From Mugil cephalus (taxonomy: Eukaryota > Chordata > Actinopteri > Mugiliformes > Mugilidae), in NCBI RefSeq assembly GCF_022458985.1, contig NC_061773.1, positions 434,001-498,000 of the forward strand: a DNA stretch of 64,000 nucleotides, in the 5' to 3' direction. Below the pieces are notes generated by a model that did no database searches, was not told the origin of the DNA, and saw only the letters and a program-made list of their open reading frames with translations. The translations under genes and the position numbers were made by a program. Positions 25,097 to 35,994 of the stretch are shown one piece after another. Each line of letters opens with the position of its first letter. Position 1 is the first letter of the stretch.

Positions 25097-25291
25097 AGAT
25101 TGCATTCACACCACAAACGAAACGTAGCCTACCTATGTTCGTTACGAACCTCTGCAGCTGGGACTCGGTTCACTTGTTTGGTCCACACCAGAGTTCACTA
25201 ATTAATATTCACACCTACCTAAAAGGACTGCACCAGAGAAAAAGTCAGTTTCAAGTGGACTAAATGAGCCTGGTGTAAATACGCACTTAGA
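25097..25291. mobile_element. Short Harbinger-type MITE
   Basis: The ends ATTGCATTCACACC and GGTGTAAATACGCAC are degenerate versions of the termini of the element at 27298-28232. The interior shares GCAGCTGGGACTCGGTTCAC with it. About 195 bp, non-coding, flanked by TTAG. Confidence 0.55.
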
Positions 25292-26299
25292 GGAAAAAAA
25301 CACTAAACTAATACCCTCAATGTTGTGCTCCAAGCACAGGACTTTTCGTAACTTCTTTAGTGTTCCAAACACACAAGCCCTTCACGATTCGTGTTCCAAA
25401 CACAGGACCCTTTCAGTTTCATGTTCCCAACAGAAACTTCTTCTTATGGGGTTCTAAGACCTCTGAAGCAATATCTGTATAAGAGCAGGTCATATTCTAA
25501 AGCAAGGAAAAACAAGACAACCACAAGATAACCAAATTAAGCAAAACTTGCAAGACCAACTCATTTCACCCCATTTCACAACCACATAAAGCAAACTTAT
25601 TTAAAACAAGAAGCAAACTTAATCAAAATTCGTGATGGCGTCTCCTCCGAAGTGTGTTGCCATCCAGGTCCAAGTCCTTATTTCAAAGTTTGCTGTAGTG
25701 GAGTGTTTATTGGTATACCAGTATATGGTGAGCTTACAGGCACAGAGTTTAGGTCTGGGAAGGTAAGTTGACCCAGAACACTGGAAAAGTACCGCTTTTA
25801 TACAGATACATCAAAGGAAATGGGTGGGGGTTACGGAGTCACTGCCGTGATCAAAGGAGGGGAGTGGTTTATATGCAAATAGAAGGTTTTGTAACAAAGC
25901 ATGTGCATTCCAAACAAACATGTATCTAAATTATTATTCTTCAACACTCTCCTGTGTGAACTGGGAATTTGCGGCAGAGTACAGAGGGTGACAGTAAACA
26001 ACACGTCCCTGGCAGCAGAGCGAGCAAGTGAGTGGATGTGGTTAAGGAGGAAACATCCTAGGTGGGAAGCATGGTAAAGGTACGGTTAGCTGAGTAGTTT
26101 TAGTAGTTAGTAGTAGGGCTAAGATAATCTCTCTGTTGAAAGTCACATGGTTGCATGGTGGCTGCATGGAGAGGGGTGACTCCAGGACGCTGGAACTCAC
26201 TGTTAAGTTTTCTTGAGGTTATTTACCTACTAGGCTAGGCTAGTTAGCTGGTGTCTTCTTGTTGGTTGCTAGTGGTAGCTGACTGCTAGTCTGCGTTTT
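25292..26299. other. Unassigned DNA
   Basis: It contains the repeat piece shared with 16745-16800 (at about 25365-25415). No gene recognised in the rest. Confidence 0.4.
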
Positions 26300-27294
26300 G
26301 CCTCCGATCTTGGCACAAGGGATTGTAACATCTCATCCTGTCTAATAACTGCTTCTAGGTGCAAGCAGCGTCGCAAAAAGAATTATATTTTCATAACAAT
26401 TCCTTAACCCTTTGGAGTCCATATTGGGAGCCTCCATATCACATGACCAATTTAAGACGACGTAGCAGCAAGACGCAGTGTCACTGAATCTCCGTTTCGA
26501 CTTTTGTAGAACTATATACCAGTTTTTAAACTGTATTGATAGGCCAAGCAAAACTAGACTTATTAGAAAAAATCTAGCACACACTCATGCTGATGCGTGT
26601 CTGGTGCACGGAGAAACGGTGAAAAGGAAAAAAACAAACAAAACAAAACATAGTTGCTAAGGAAGAGAAAAGTTGTGGGATTGATACTAGTGAGAGTGAC
26701 TACAGCCAGAGATTTGGGACTTTTAGATGTTGTTACTTATCATTAAACCTGATAGTTTTGTCAATGGTTGTAAATAGTTGTACAAAACTACATGATACAT
26801 TACCTTAATTTTAATGGAAATAGTTATAAATACCTTTGGTGTACATAAACTTTCAAAAAGTCATAAAAATGGTTCGTTAAACATGTTTGTGGTTTTCAAA
26901 GTGAAAAATCTAACTTTTTCCTACTAGGATTTTATGGTTTTAGTGTGGTTTTAGGTCCAATGTGTTAATACAGTTTATCAAAATGAAAAAATAATTGTAA
27001 AATGACACAGGTGAGGTTGTGCTGAAAGTATGATACCAAACAAAGCAATGTAAACAGTTTTTAAGATGAATTATAAAGGTAAAACCAAAAGTAGTAAGTA
27101 GACAAATTATGCTGTGGGCTCCAGAGGGTTAATGTTGTATGTCTTCTATCAGTGGTACCAAATATGGCCATCTTCTGACAATGTTTTAAAGATGATAGAC
27201 TAATAGGTTGCCAGGGCTGGACAAGACCAAAACATATGCGTTAAATCAGCAGTGTTTCGACACCTATCGCAACATGCATCTGTGTTCGGATATT
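26300..27294 (-). pseudogene. L1-like ORF2 C-terminal piece, split by a MITE
   Basis: Read downward from 27290: TDACCDRCRNTADLTHMFW, then SCPALATY. This is the Cys-rich block near the end of L1-type ORF2. The frame is cut by the element at 26408-27128 and continues at about 26400-26340 as CYENIILFATLLAPR, matching the next ORF2 block (LLARR). Stops are present, so it is inactive. Confidence 0.5.
26408..27128. mobile_element. piggyBac-like MITE with TTAA duplication
   Basis: TTAA at 26404-26407 precedes CCCTTTGGAGTCC, and the right end GGGCTCCAGAGGG is followed by TTAA at 27129-27132. TTAA duplication with CCC...GGG ends is the signature of piggyBac-type transposition. It is 721 bp long and AT-rich without a reading frame, so it depended on a transposase in trans. 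Confidence 0.75.
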
Positions 27295-27297
27295 TTA

Positions 27298-28232
27298 GGG
27301 TGTATTCACACCCAGCTTGTTTAGTCCGCTTGAAACGGACCTTTTCTCTGGGGCTGACCTTTTGGGTAGATGTGAATACAAATCAGCAGACTCTGGTGCA
27401 GAACAAACAAGTGAACTGAGACCACCTCTGCAGCTGGGACTCGGTTCACTTGATTGGTCCGCACCAGAGTTTGTAACGAACCCCGGTACGCTTTTTTTGT
27501 CCCGTGAATGCAATCTGAACCTTTTCTGAATGCAAATGCAAATCTGAGTACAAGGGGGATCTTTTCAGGACAACAGTACCTTTTAATGTAATAAATAAAT
27601 AAATAAATAAATAATAAAAACTGACCCCGCATTTGAAAACACCAATACAACACACAAGAGCTTGACATGAGTGTAGGCCGTCCCGCATTTAATTAACAGA
27701 AATAATGTCTTTTTTTACATTATGTAAATTGAGAATAATTCCAAATCCAAATAATGAAAAAAAGTGACAGTTTAGTCCACAAAAACAAGAAAAAAACAAA
27801 AATGTGCAATCGATCGCCAACTGGTATACCAGAATCAAAAGGTTTGTTTTTATTTTGTACCAAAAATGAGCCATGGGTCAACATGGGACACAGAAGAGGT
27901 GCACTGCCTCCTCGATTTATGGTCGGAGCAGCTGCTTGATGCACAAAAATGCAGACGTCTATGGCCAAATGGCTGAGAGAATATGCGAGGCAGGCTTTAC
28001 CTGGACTCCTCGGCTTAATGTGAAAAAACTTCGCCATGATCCCGCCAATAATTTTTATCCAGTGACTGAGCAGCTACATGCTCATTTTGATTGAGGGACA
28101 CACATGAGTTTGTTTACAATGTTGGTCCGCTTGTCAAAAAATGCAATGTAAACACAAACCGAACCAAGTTCTTTTTAAAAGGTCCAGACCAAAGCAAGTG
28201 AACTATCGAACATTCCTGGTGTGAATACGCCC
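27298..28232 (+). mobile_element. Harbinger-type element with Myb/SANT-like fragment
   Basis: TTA (27295-27297) precedes GGGTGTATTCACACC, and the right end GGTGTGAATACGCCC is followed by TTA (28233-28235). A 3-bp TTA duplication and G-rich ends fit PIF/Harbinger. Inside, at about 27935-28090, a plus-strand frame reads KNADVYGQMAERICEAGF, then LNVKKLRHDPANN, resembling the trihelix Myb/SANT-like DNA-binding partner protein of such elements. No DDE transposase was seen. A (TAAA)n tract sits at 27590-27615. Confidence 0.65.
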
Positions 28233-28249
28233 TTATACTTATAGAGGTG

Positions 28250-29060
28250 CTAGTTAATACTGTCATTAACAAGCACCTCTTTGCAAATAACATCGGAGTT
28301 TAACAAGACAATACTGTGCACATGCTCCACAACTGTTACACTGGGTATGACCCCGGAACAAAAACATCCTAGAAAGCCGGTTGCAGAAGAAGAAGGTAAA
28401 CAGAGGCGGCAAAAGAACCACCTGAGGGATCTGCACCATAAGTAGCGTGCACATTACGTGCGAGATTAAAAAAGCTGTCTTATTATCCATCTTGACATAA
28501 TAGGTCAACCGGAAAGGGGGGTATATTCACCCGCTGAAAGACACATATTGCCACCTAGAGTGGTGGAGCAGGACATGTTCATGTCAGTTATTCGATTTTC
28601 TCTGTTTCATGTAAACTGCGACTATAGCCCTATTCGCACAGGATTAGTTTTACCTGAGGACCTTTGGTAATTTCTAATAACTACGAAGGTCGTCTGAGAT
28701 CTTAATCCTGTGCCCGTGATTTGTAAAGTAAAAATTACACCGCAAATTACCTACCATAATTATGGTAACGTAGAGGTGGGTTTTTACTTTTTCATGACTT
28801 CTGTTCGATTTGCGCCTTTTTTCTGCCTCCATTTGCATTATAATTTCTGAAGTAATGCAACATGAATTAAGTAAACACAGTTTGTTTTTCCTGTGTGAAT
28901 GAACCACACGAAAAACAGATTATACAGATTATATGTCATAAGTAATATTTGAATCAGGGGATGTCCTCAGGTAAAACTAAAGCCATGTGAATAGGGTTAA
29001 GGACCGCATTCAGAAGTAGAATATTGAGCATAGCTTGATAAAGCTGTACATGCATTGTGA
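28250..29060. mobile_element. Interspersed repeat related to 49757-50215, interrupted
   Basis: Shared strings with the copy near 50 kb include GCACATGCTCCACAACTG, GGAACAAAAACATC and TAATAGGTCAACC, and after the insertion ATTCAGAA...GAGCATAG. The copy is split at about 28624 by the MITE at 28628-28996, while the other copy is uninterrupted at the matching place. Confidence 0.6.
28628..28996. mobile_element. MITE with CCCTATTC ends (piggyBac-like)
   Basis: The left end CCCTATTCGCACAGGATTAG and the reverse complement of the right end CCCTATTCACATGGCTTTAG pair, followed on both arms by TTTTACCTGAGGAC. TTAA follows the right end (28997-29000); the left flank reads ATAG, so one duplication copy has mutated or the class is different. 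369 bp, non-coding. Confidence 0.65.
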
Positions 29061-30540
29061 GGACAAATACATGAAAAGCCCAACTTTAAATAATCAGGGT
29101 CATACTTCCTCCGTTTTCTGCACACCCCAGACTCTGTGTCCTCTCTTGCCGTGCCTCCCCTAAAGTTCTCTGGCATCCCCCCAGGGAGGGGAATCCTTAC
29201 ACTTTGGAAAACTGCTGGTATAGAGGGTATGCATTGACATCACTGCTGCCTGGCCACGCCCCCTTGGGTGGCAAAAACACTTTAAAATGTAGCAGTAAAT
29301 ACAGCAAGACCGGGAAAAATGTGGATTTATCAGATCAAATTAAGGGCAATTGGAAGTTAGTTTTAGGTCATTTCATTGTGATAAATGTAGCTAAATAAAA
29401 GAGGCACTACGAGCTTTACTTGTTTTATTTTTAGTATTGTATGTTAGCCATACAATACTGTAGCATCCGACCGGATATTAAAAGGATGATGAGGAGTCAT
29501 CACAAATATTCTGTTCATTATTTTATTGTTATTTATTGTTGGAACTGAAATAGTTACTGTCGGCCATAAATACGCTAAAACAACAACATCGACCAACTTA
29601 TCTGACAGCCCTCCAAATCATAACCGAGTCATAAGTAACTTAAGGTATGACTTAAGTTAATGGGAACATCAAAAAATACAGTATAAATTAATATTACCTG
29701 GCAAAAAATGTGAACCACACCACCAGGTTTCGGTGCCTGGATTCCAGTTATTTCTTGGTAATGCAGCAATCCATTTACTTCTCTTTTCTTTAGCAGTTGG
29801 AGATATCTAAAAATATATCTCTTGACTGCTTTTCAAATCTGTTGGTACAGTCAGTTGGAAAACAACTCTTCACCTTTTTTTTTTTTAAATTAATTTTACA
29901 GTTTATACACTGTATTATTATTATTATTATTATTTACTACAATAAATCTACTACAATCAATAAATAAGTCTACTTAAACCTTAATAAAAAAAAATAAACA
30001 ATGAATTAGACAACAATTCACCCCTTTTTTTCTCTTTTTCTGGGTACAAATTGAACTTCAGTAAAAGTCAATGTTACTCTGTTAACAATTTGGCTCTTCA
30101 AATACCAAATGGTGCTCAAGATGTCTAAAAATGCCTTCAAATAACCGGGCATTAATATTACAATGGGCGCGGAAAATCTTTATCAAGAAAACTTTTGTCT
30201 GTTGTTTGAGAAAGACTTCATCTATCTTTAGCAGGAAAAGTGAATTGTATCAAAATGAATGTGCTCCCCAAGTTTCTTTACTTGTCTACTTGCCACTTTA
30301 TCTTCCTAAATCTTTTTCTTTTCTTTTATTATTATTATTTTTTTTTTTTTTTTAAATCTATTGATAAGGCTTTAATTTCATTTATATAGAATGGGAAGAA
30401 GCCTCAAACATGATTAGAACAGTTACAGAGGTCCAAAACCCAAGATGGCTAATGTTCCAAATTTTTGTCATTATTATTGGGCCTCAAATGTTCAGAAATG
30501 ATGTACTGGCTTCATACTCCTGTCACTGACTGGCGTCACT
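29061..30540. other. Unassigned AT-rich DNA
   Basis: No gene recognised. It contains (ATT)n and poly(T) stretches at about 29915-29935 and 30315-30353. Confidence 0.4.
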
Positions 30541-30559
30541 TTGAAGCTGCAGACAGACC

Positions 30560-30680
30560 TCGCTCCACTCGTGTTCCTGATTGGTATGGCAGGCCTACAA
30601 CAGCCAATCGTGGCTGACCAATCAGGAGCCCCCGCCTATATAACACCTGCAGTTCCACCAGTCATGGCGGCTGTCTTTTG
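30560..30680 (+). promoter_or_regulatory. TATA/CCAAT promoter-like region
   Basis: Three CCAAT-box words (ATTGG about 30579; CCAAT about 30604 and 30620) stand just upstream of CCTATATAACAC (about 30635-30646). GTCATGGCGGCTG follows about 25 bases later. The spacing suits an RNA polymerase II core promoter. It could drive an unrecognised gene or be the U3 of an LTR; no downstream coding frame supports either. Confidence 0.3.
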
Positions 30681-31299
30681 GTGTCAGTTCGCCCCGGTCA
30701 CTCGCTGTGCTTTACGCATGTATCCTGTAGATTGTAGTGCATGGGCTTTCCGCACTTTAGGGCAGGCTGTAACCACTGCACAAATTTGTACCTAACTATA
30801 GTGTCTGTACTCTAGTTTTGTTCTGTTTGTGAAGAGTGGCCTGGTTGTAGAATAGCTTTAGGCAGACCCTGCTAATTTTCCACCACTGGTAGGATTTTCC
30901 TTTGTATTAGACACGAAACGAACATTTCATCCTCATAAGAAACTTGCAGACGAGCAGGGAAGAGAAGCCTGAACTTCACTCCTTTCTGGTAGAGGTCTTG
31001 CTTGATTTTGTTGAAAACTACTAAGAAAATGGTTTCTTAGCAGTGATAGCGCTGACATCTGGATAGACTTCGCAGTGTTGATCCGCGGTGCTTGAGCTCA
31101 TGCTGTTGTTTACGGGCTAAGGAGCGATGTGCTCTCTCGAGCTCCGGGGATTTGGAGAGGATGAATCGAAGCTATAACTGCAATCTGTCACTTTCCCAAA
31201 TCAATTGTGGTGTTTACAGGACTATATTAACGGTTCAACCAGGAGACTTCTTCCAAGAGACTTTCTCCTACATCATCATCGGAAGTTGCCCCACCCTGT
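30681..31299. other. Unassigned DNA downstream of promoter-like region
   Basis: Moderately GC-rich, without a convincing reading frame or repeat end. Confidence 0.35.
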
Positions 31300-31560
31300 T
31301 TCAACTTGACTTGACTTTATTTTTATTTATTAAGACTGTTTAACAACAAATGGGCATCAGTTAGCATTAGCAGCAAGAACAATAAATAATAATACAAAAC
31401 AACAAAAATAGAAAATAAATTAACTTCACCAGAGTTAATCAATATACCCTGATGAACATTACATAAGAACATAAGAAACTTAGACAGTCTTAAGGTACTT
31501 ATATTATGCAATTTCTTTAAGAATAAAAGAAAAGTTTTACATAATTTTTAAGTATTGAGC
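31300..31560 (-). mobile_element. Possible LINE 3' tail
   Basis: In reverse orientation the segment ends AATAAAAATAAAGTCAAGTC, like the A-rich pentanucleotide tails of L2/CR1 LINEs. Only the tail is recognisable. Confidence 0.3.
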
Positions 31561-33879
31561 GGCAATTAGCCAACTTCTGCTTTGGAGTTCCAGCAAAGAG
31601 TTGAGGTATGGCTACGCCCTTGTCGGCCATCTTGCTTGCAGTTGGGTACTCTTGCCAAAATGCTGGGGAGAAACTCATCTAAAAGGCTCTATCAGGCATT
31701 GCCACTTCAACAAAACACAAATAAAACCCCAAGCAACTGTATGGGAATGGGAACATGACGAAAACATGAAAACGCCAAATGTCTCATTTAGTTCTTCTAC
31801 TAACCTCACCACTTAAGATATCCACACAAAGTGTCATATGAAAGCAGAGATGCTGCTGATTATAACGATGTCTGTCTCTTCACTGTGCAAAATAACCTCA
31901 GAGAGGTAGAAGCCACAGAGTCGTGAAAATAACATTCGCAAAATCATACTTTTGCTGTTTTGTGATTAAAAGTTATATTCAAGCTCCCAAAATGCATGGC
32001 TTCTCCTATGACTCTGCAAGTTTGAAGTGAATCATGAAGCTCGCGTTTGTTTACATAAAAAGGAAGCGGTTTCTAGTGGATGACGACACACTAGCTGGGC
32101 TCCCTTTAAATTGAACCTCAAGCACACAAATTGAAGAACCAATACACACAGGCTACCATTTTAGCATAAGCTACAAAAATATCATTAACATGTGACTGGC
32201 TTGACAGTTAAAACAAAATTCACCTTGAACTTTGAAAAAGTCGTGCGTTCAATATGTCACGAAAAATTCAAGTTTAAAACTTAAACACGGTAATAGGCGG
32301 GCAACAAAAACATTGAGTGAAAAATAAAAAGTATCACGAAGACAAAGACGAATTGGGAAAGAACACAAGTGGGAAACAAGAGTACTACGAGAAGTGAGCT
32401 AAGAAGTGAGCCAAGACTGGCTAGATGCTAATTTATCACACCATGGCATGGTTGCACTTCTCACAATGTTAAACTTAGAAATAACATACACATTATCAGA
32501 AACATTCAATAATTTATAGGATTTTCCTCAATATTCAAAACTCAAATGTTAGTATGCTGCGCTAACTTATATCAAGAAGAAGAAAAGGTAGATTATATTT
32601 AGGCTACGCTAACCAGTCTTGCTTTGTAGATTATGCGGAAAAACTAGGAAAAACATGGTTTTGATACTGATCAAGAGCTGGGTGTAGTTTAAACATTGTA
32701 TTTTTGGTTACAAGTGTACATTTCATAGTTTCTAGTTCTAGTCAAAGAGAAGTGCTGAAGTTCTAATTTATTTACAATGTTTATCTCGCCAGATGGTCTA
32801 ATGATGCTCGTAGGTCTGGTTTCTTATCCTAAAGGCAAAATAATTCTTGGTTCTTGGCATTTGGAATGTGCTTAAAAGCTTGTTTTATGACTTTGTTTTA
32901 TGGGCTCGGAAATCTGCAAAGAAAACAAACAATCCTGTCCATTATGGACTGTCCAGAGAAGTCCTCCCCCTCCTGTTGGGTCAGGGGAGAAATCAGATGT
33001 TCTCCTACACTAGGTTGGAGTAGGTCTATTGGGTCTTCTGACAATATGTGATCTTTCTGTTTACTTTGCTCTGGATCGTCATTGGTGTTTGCTACGTTAA
33101 ATTTGGGTATGACTTTCGATTCTCTTGACTTTGATTGGTCGATAGAGGTGTCAATCATTAAAATTGACCAATTGGTTGTCGAAATATTCTCCTGTGAGTT
33201 TCACCAAAGGCCTCCTTTTATGCACGGTCTGGGTGAATTTTAAAAATTGGTCAAAAACAGTTATATTTGTATTTAGTGATATATCAGTGAACCTAAATTA
33301 GTTTTTCAGACTGGTACCTGAGAAAGGTCAAATGGTACATAGGGTGCCAAAACGTGACAAAAAGACACGGTGGTGGTCTCATCTGGACATACCTGGGCTA
33401 AACCAGGTTTTGTATTTTGTTGTTTTTACTGTGTTATTTTCAACCACAAACATAGTGTTACTGTTTACGACTGTCTTAGAAGGAAGAGGAGACACTGACT
33501 AGGTGTTTGACACAAAGTATCACATACACACAAATGAGAAAGAGTACTCCAAAGCATGGCCAAGTAATGTTTCTGCAAAGCGAGTGAGTAGATTTTGAAA
33601 TGTTCGGGGCTTCTCCATTCATTTCAGTGGGAAAAATTCCTCGCTTTTTTGTTGTTTATTCCCACATGTTCTATCAATTGCTTAGAAAAGTCATAGCACA
33701 CGATTCTCGATCGAGATGCGTTTTGATCCAATATTGTCCACATCGCTTCAGAACTCTAGGACCAAATAGCCGGCAAAGTTTTGCATGGAAGAATAAAACA
33801 TTTTGTAGGTGTGTCTGTGTCAGGTTGCATCCTGCTGGGGGTGGCTGATGCCATCGAGGATTGTCATTGCTATGGGGTG
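31561..33879. other. Unassigned DNA, 2.3 kb
   Basis: No splice-bordered exon, transposase or LINE motif was found on either strand. Low-complexity AT stretches only. Confidence 0.35.
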
Positions 33880-33954
33880 GGTACCTGGTCGCCTATACGA
33901 CCAGGTACCAGCTTAAAACCAGCTTAAAACCACTGGTTTACGCCTAAACCAGTG
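33880..33954. mobile_element. Twin perfect hairpins (palindromic MITE end)
   Basis: The first stem is GGTACCTGGTCG/CGACCAGGTACC, 12 bp with a 6-base loop (33880-33909). Then come two ACCAGCTTAAA repeats and a second perfect stem, CACTGGTTTA/TAAACCAGTG, 10 bp with a 4-base loop (about 33931-33954). The AACCAGCTTAAAACCAGC wording is typical of palindromic teleost MITEs such as Angel-like elements. Confidence 0.5.
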
Positions 33955-35729
33955 TGACTGTAATAAATAACTATTCAGTGTTTCCTCTACATTCATTTAG
34001 GAGTGGTGGGCCGCCCACAGGTAACTATCTTGCACAGTATCTCCTCTTTGGGGTTCTTAATCTACAGGTTATAGTCACTTTTTAAACTTCCTCAAGTTTC
34101 TTGATCCGCTGGACAGCGCTCGGCTTATCAATAAAGAATGAGGTTATTATGGCCCAGAAGTTTAACACCACATGTCCATTTCTGTTTATTATCTCCTCTT
34201 TTGAGCGCTGACGTTCTCACTGCACACTGGTCTGTTGACAATATCATACAATGGTGGTGACCGACGCTGCACGTTAAATTGTCCGACGTTTAATCAAGTT
34301 GTTTTCTTTTCTGTGTCACTGGTGGGACGAGGTGGAGAGGCAAGGAGACGTGAAGGCGAATGTTAGCATTAGCATATACATTAATTTTGCCATTGATGTT
34401 AGCTGGAAGCTAACGCATATTTGTATAACAGTGTTTTTGGTAGATAAAACTAATTTGTAAATTTTGTTTGTCCAGTTTTTACATTGTTTCTCAAGTAAAT
34501 AATCTAAGCGGATCCTCTGATGTGCTTTATCCAATGTGTTATTTCCTAGTACTAGTACTTTTTAAATCAATATTAGATCACTGTATGTCGTCTGGACAGC
34601 TAACTTGCCGAGCACAGATCAATGTAGTGGATGAATCGTTACACCCCTAATATCTACACAAATACCAGGTCCAAAAGCTTCCCGGCAGAGCATTGTATTA
34701 TCACAAGATGGTCAATGTTATTTACTTCTCCTGTTAATGGTATGATGTTGTGGTATAATGTTGTACCTAATGTGTCTCTCTCACTGACAAAGTAAAACTG
34801 TGCTACGAAGCACCTCAATTTTTTTTTATCTGTCATTACCTCAGAATTTCTTCTGTCACATTCAGGAATTAGTTTAGTTTCATTATTGCATCTCATTTTG
34901 CTTTTGTTTAGTGATAGTGAGTGGTCATCTCTTCCACTGGGTTTGATTCATCAATGTTTTCTCCCTGGGGAGGTCATGTGTCACTCTTTCTCTTGCATCT
35001 CTGCAGCAGAAGGAACTACAGCTGCTGAATGAGGATGCTATGTCTGGCTACCCTTAGAGAAACATCTTGCTGTCAAGTCGGTAAGATGGATGACGAGTGT
35101 GCTGTGTCGGCCCACACTGGCTCAGCTCTGCGGCCTACTTTTACCACTGAAGCATCTCCAAATGTAATGATGTTGTTCAGGATGTTCTCTTGTTTAGACA
35201 CAGGAATGAAGGAGTGTGAAGTAATTACTGACCCAACTGCAAACACATGTTGCCAACAGTCAATGAAAAAGAGATGAGTGGGACACAGGATATAGCATTA
35301 CAAGACGATTGGAGTAGAAAGAATATCCATACAAATATGGTTAACAGCGAGAGCGGCGAGTGAGCAGCAGAGATTAATCGAGTCGTGGCTGTTGCCCTGG
35401 CAAGAGTCACACACACGTTTGATGGGTTCAGTTGCTTTTATTTTTTTGACAGATCATGTAGTCTGCAATTCCTCAACAGACACAGTTGTTTAATGTGAAC
35501 CACAAAGATGGAAAACTAACTTTGAGGTTTTTTTTTTTTTCATCAATTTAATATCATGTCAAATGGTACCAGAGCATCAAAAAGAGAATCAAAAGGCTGC
35601 TTAACAGCTTTCTGTTAGACAAGTAAACTGTTAAGACTGCTGAACTGCTGATCTGATCCAGGAATTGCAGTCTTTTACTTATTTGCTCATACTTTAAGTT
35701 ATTTAACGAAGTCTGCACGGATCTCAAAG
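33955..35729. other. Unassigned DNA, 1.8 kb
   Basis: No recognisable gene. The reverse frame 34896-34654 (with LTGEVNNIDHLVI) looks protein-like but has no family match known to me. The rest is featureless. Confidence 0.35.
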
Positions 35730-35963
35730 AGTTATAATGCTGTCCAATTACTTTTGAGCTCTTAAAATGAAGAGACTTTGTGTAAAAATGGTTGTAATCC
35801 CTAAACTTTTCATAGGGTATTTTTGTCCAACCCCTTGAATTAAACCTGAAATTCTGCACCTCCATTGCATCTCCGTTGTTTCATTTCAAATCCAACGTAG
35901 TAACATGCAGAACCCAAAGAAGATTGTCAGTGTCCAAATATATATGGGCCTAACCGTATATCA
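35730..35963. mobile_element. Tc1-like 3' end fragment
   Basis: TGTCCAATTACTTTTGAGC, then TTCAACCCCTTGAATTAAAC and TCAGTGTCCAAATATATATG ending CCTAACCGTATA, match the non-coding 3' flank and terminus of a teleost Tc1 family. The transposase part and the other terminus are absent. Confidence 0.5.
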
Positions 35964-35994
35964 AAATGATAATTAAACTTGATTTAATTTGATA

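Noticed and set aside
30541..30795. Protein-coding gene starting at 30541
   Set aside because: The frame spans CCAAT and TATA boxes and has no recognisable domain; promoter-like sequence is the better reading.
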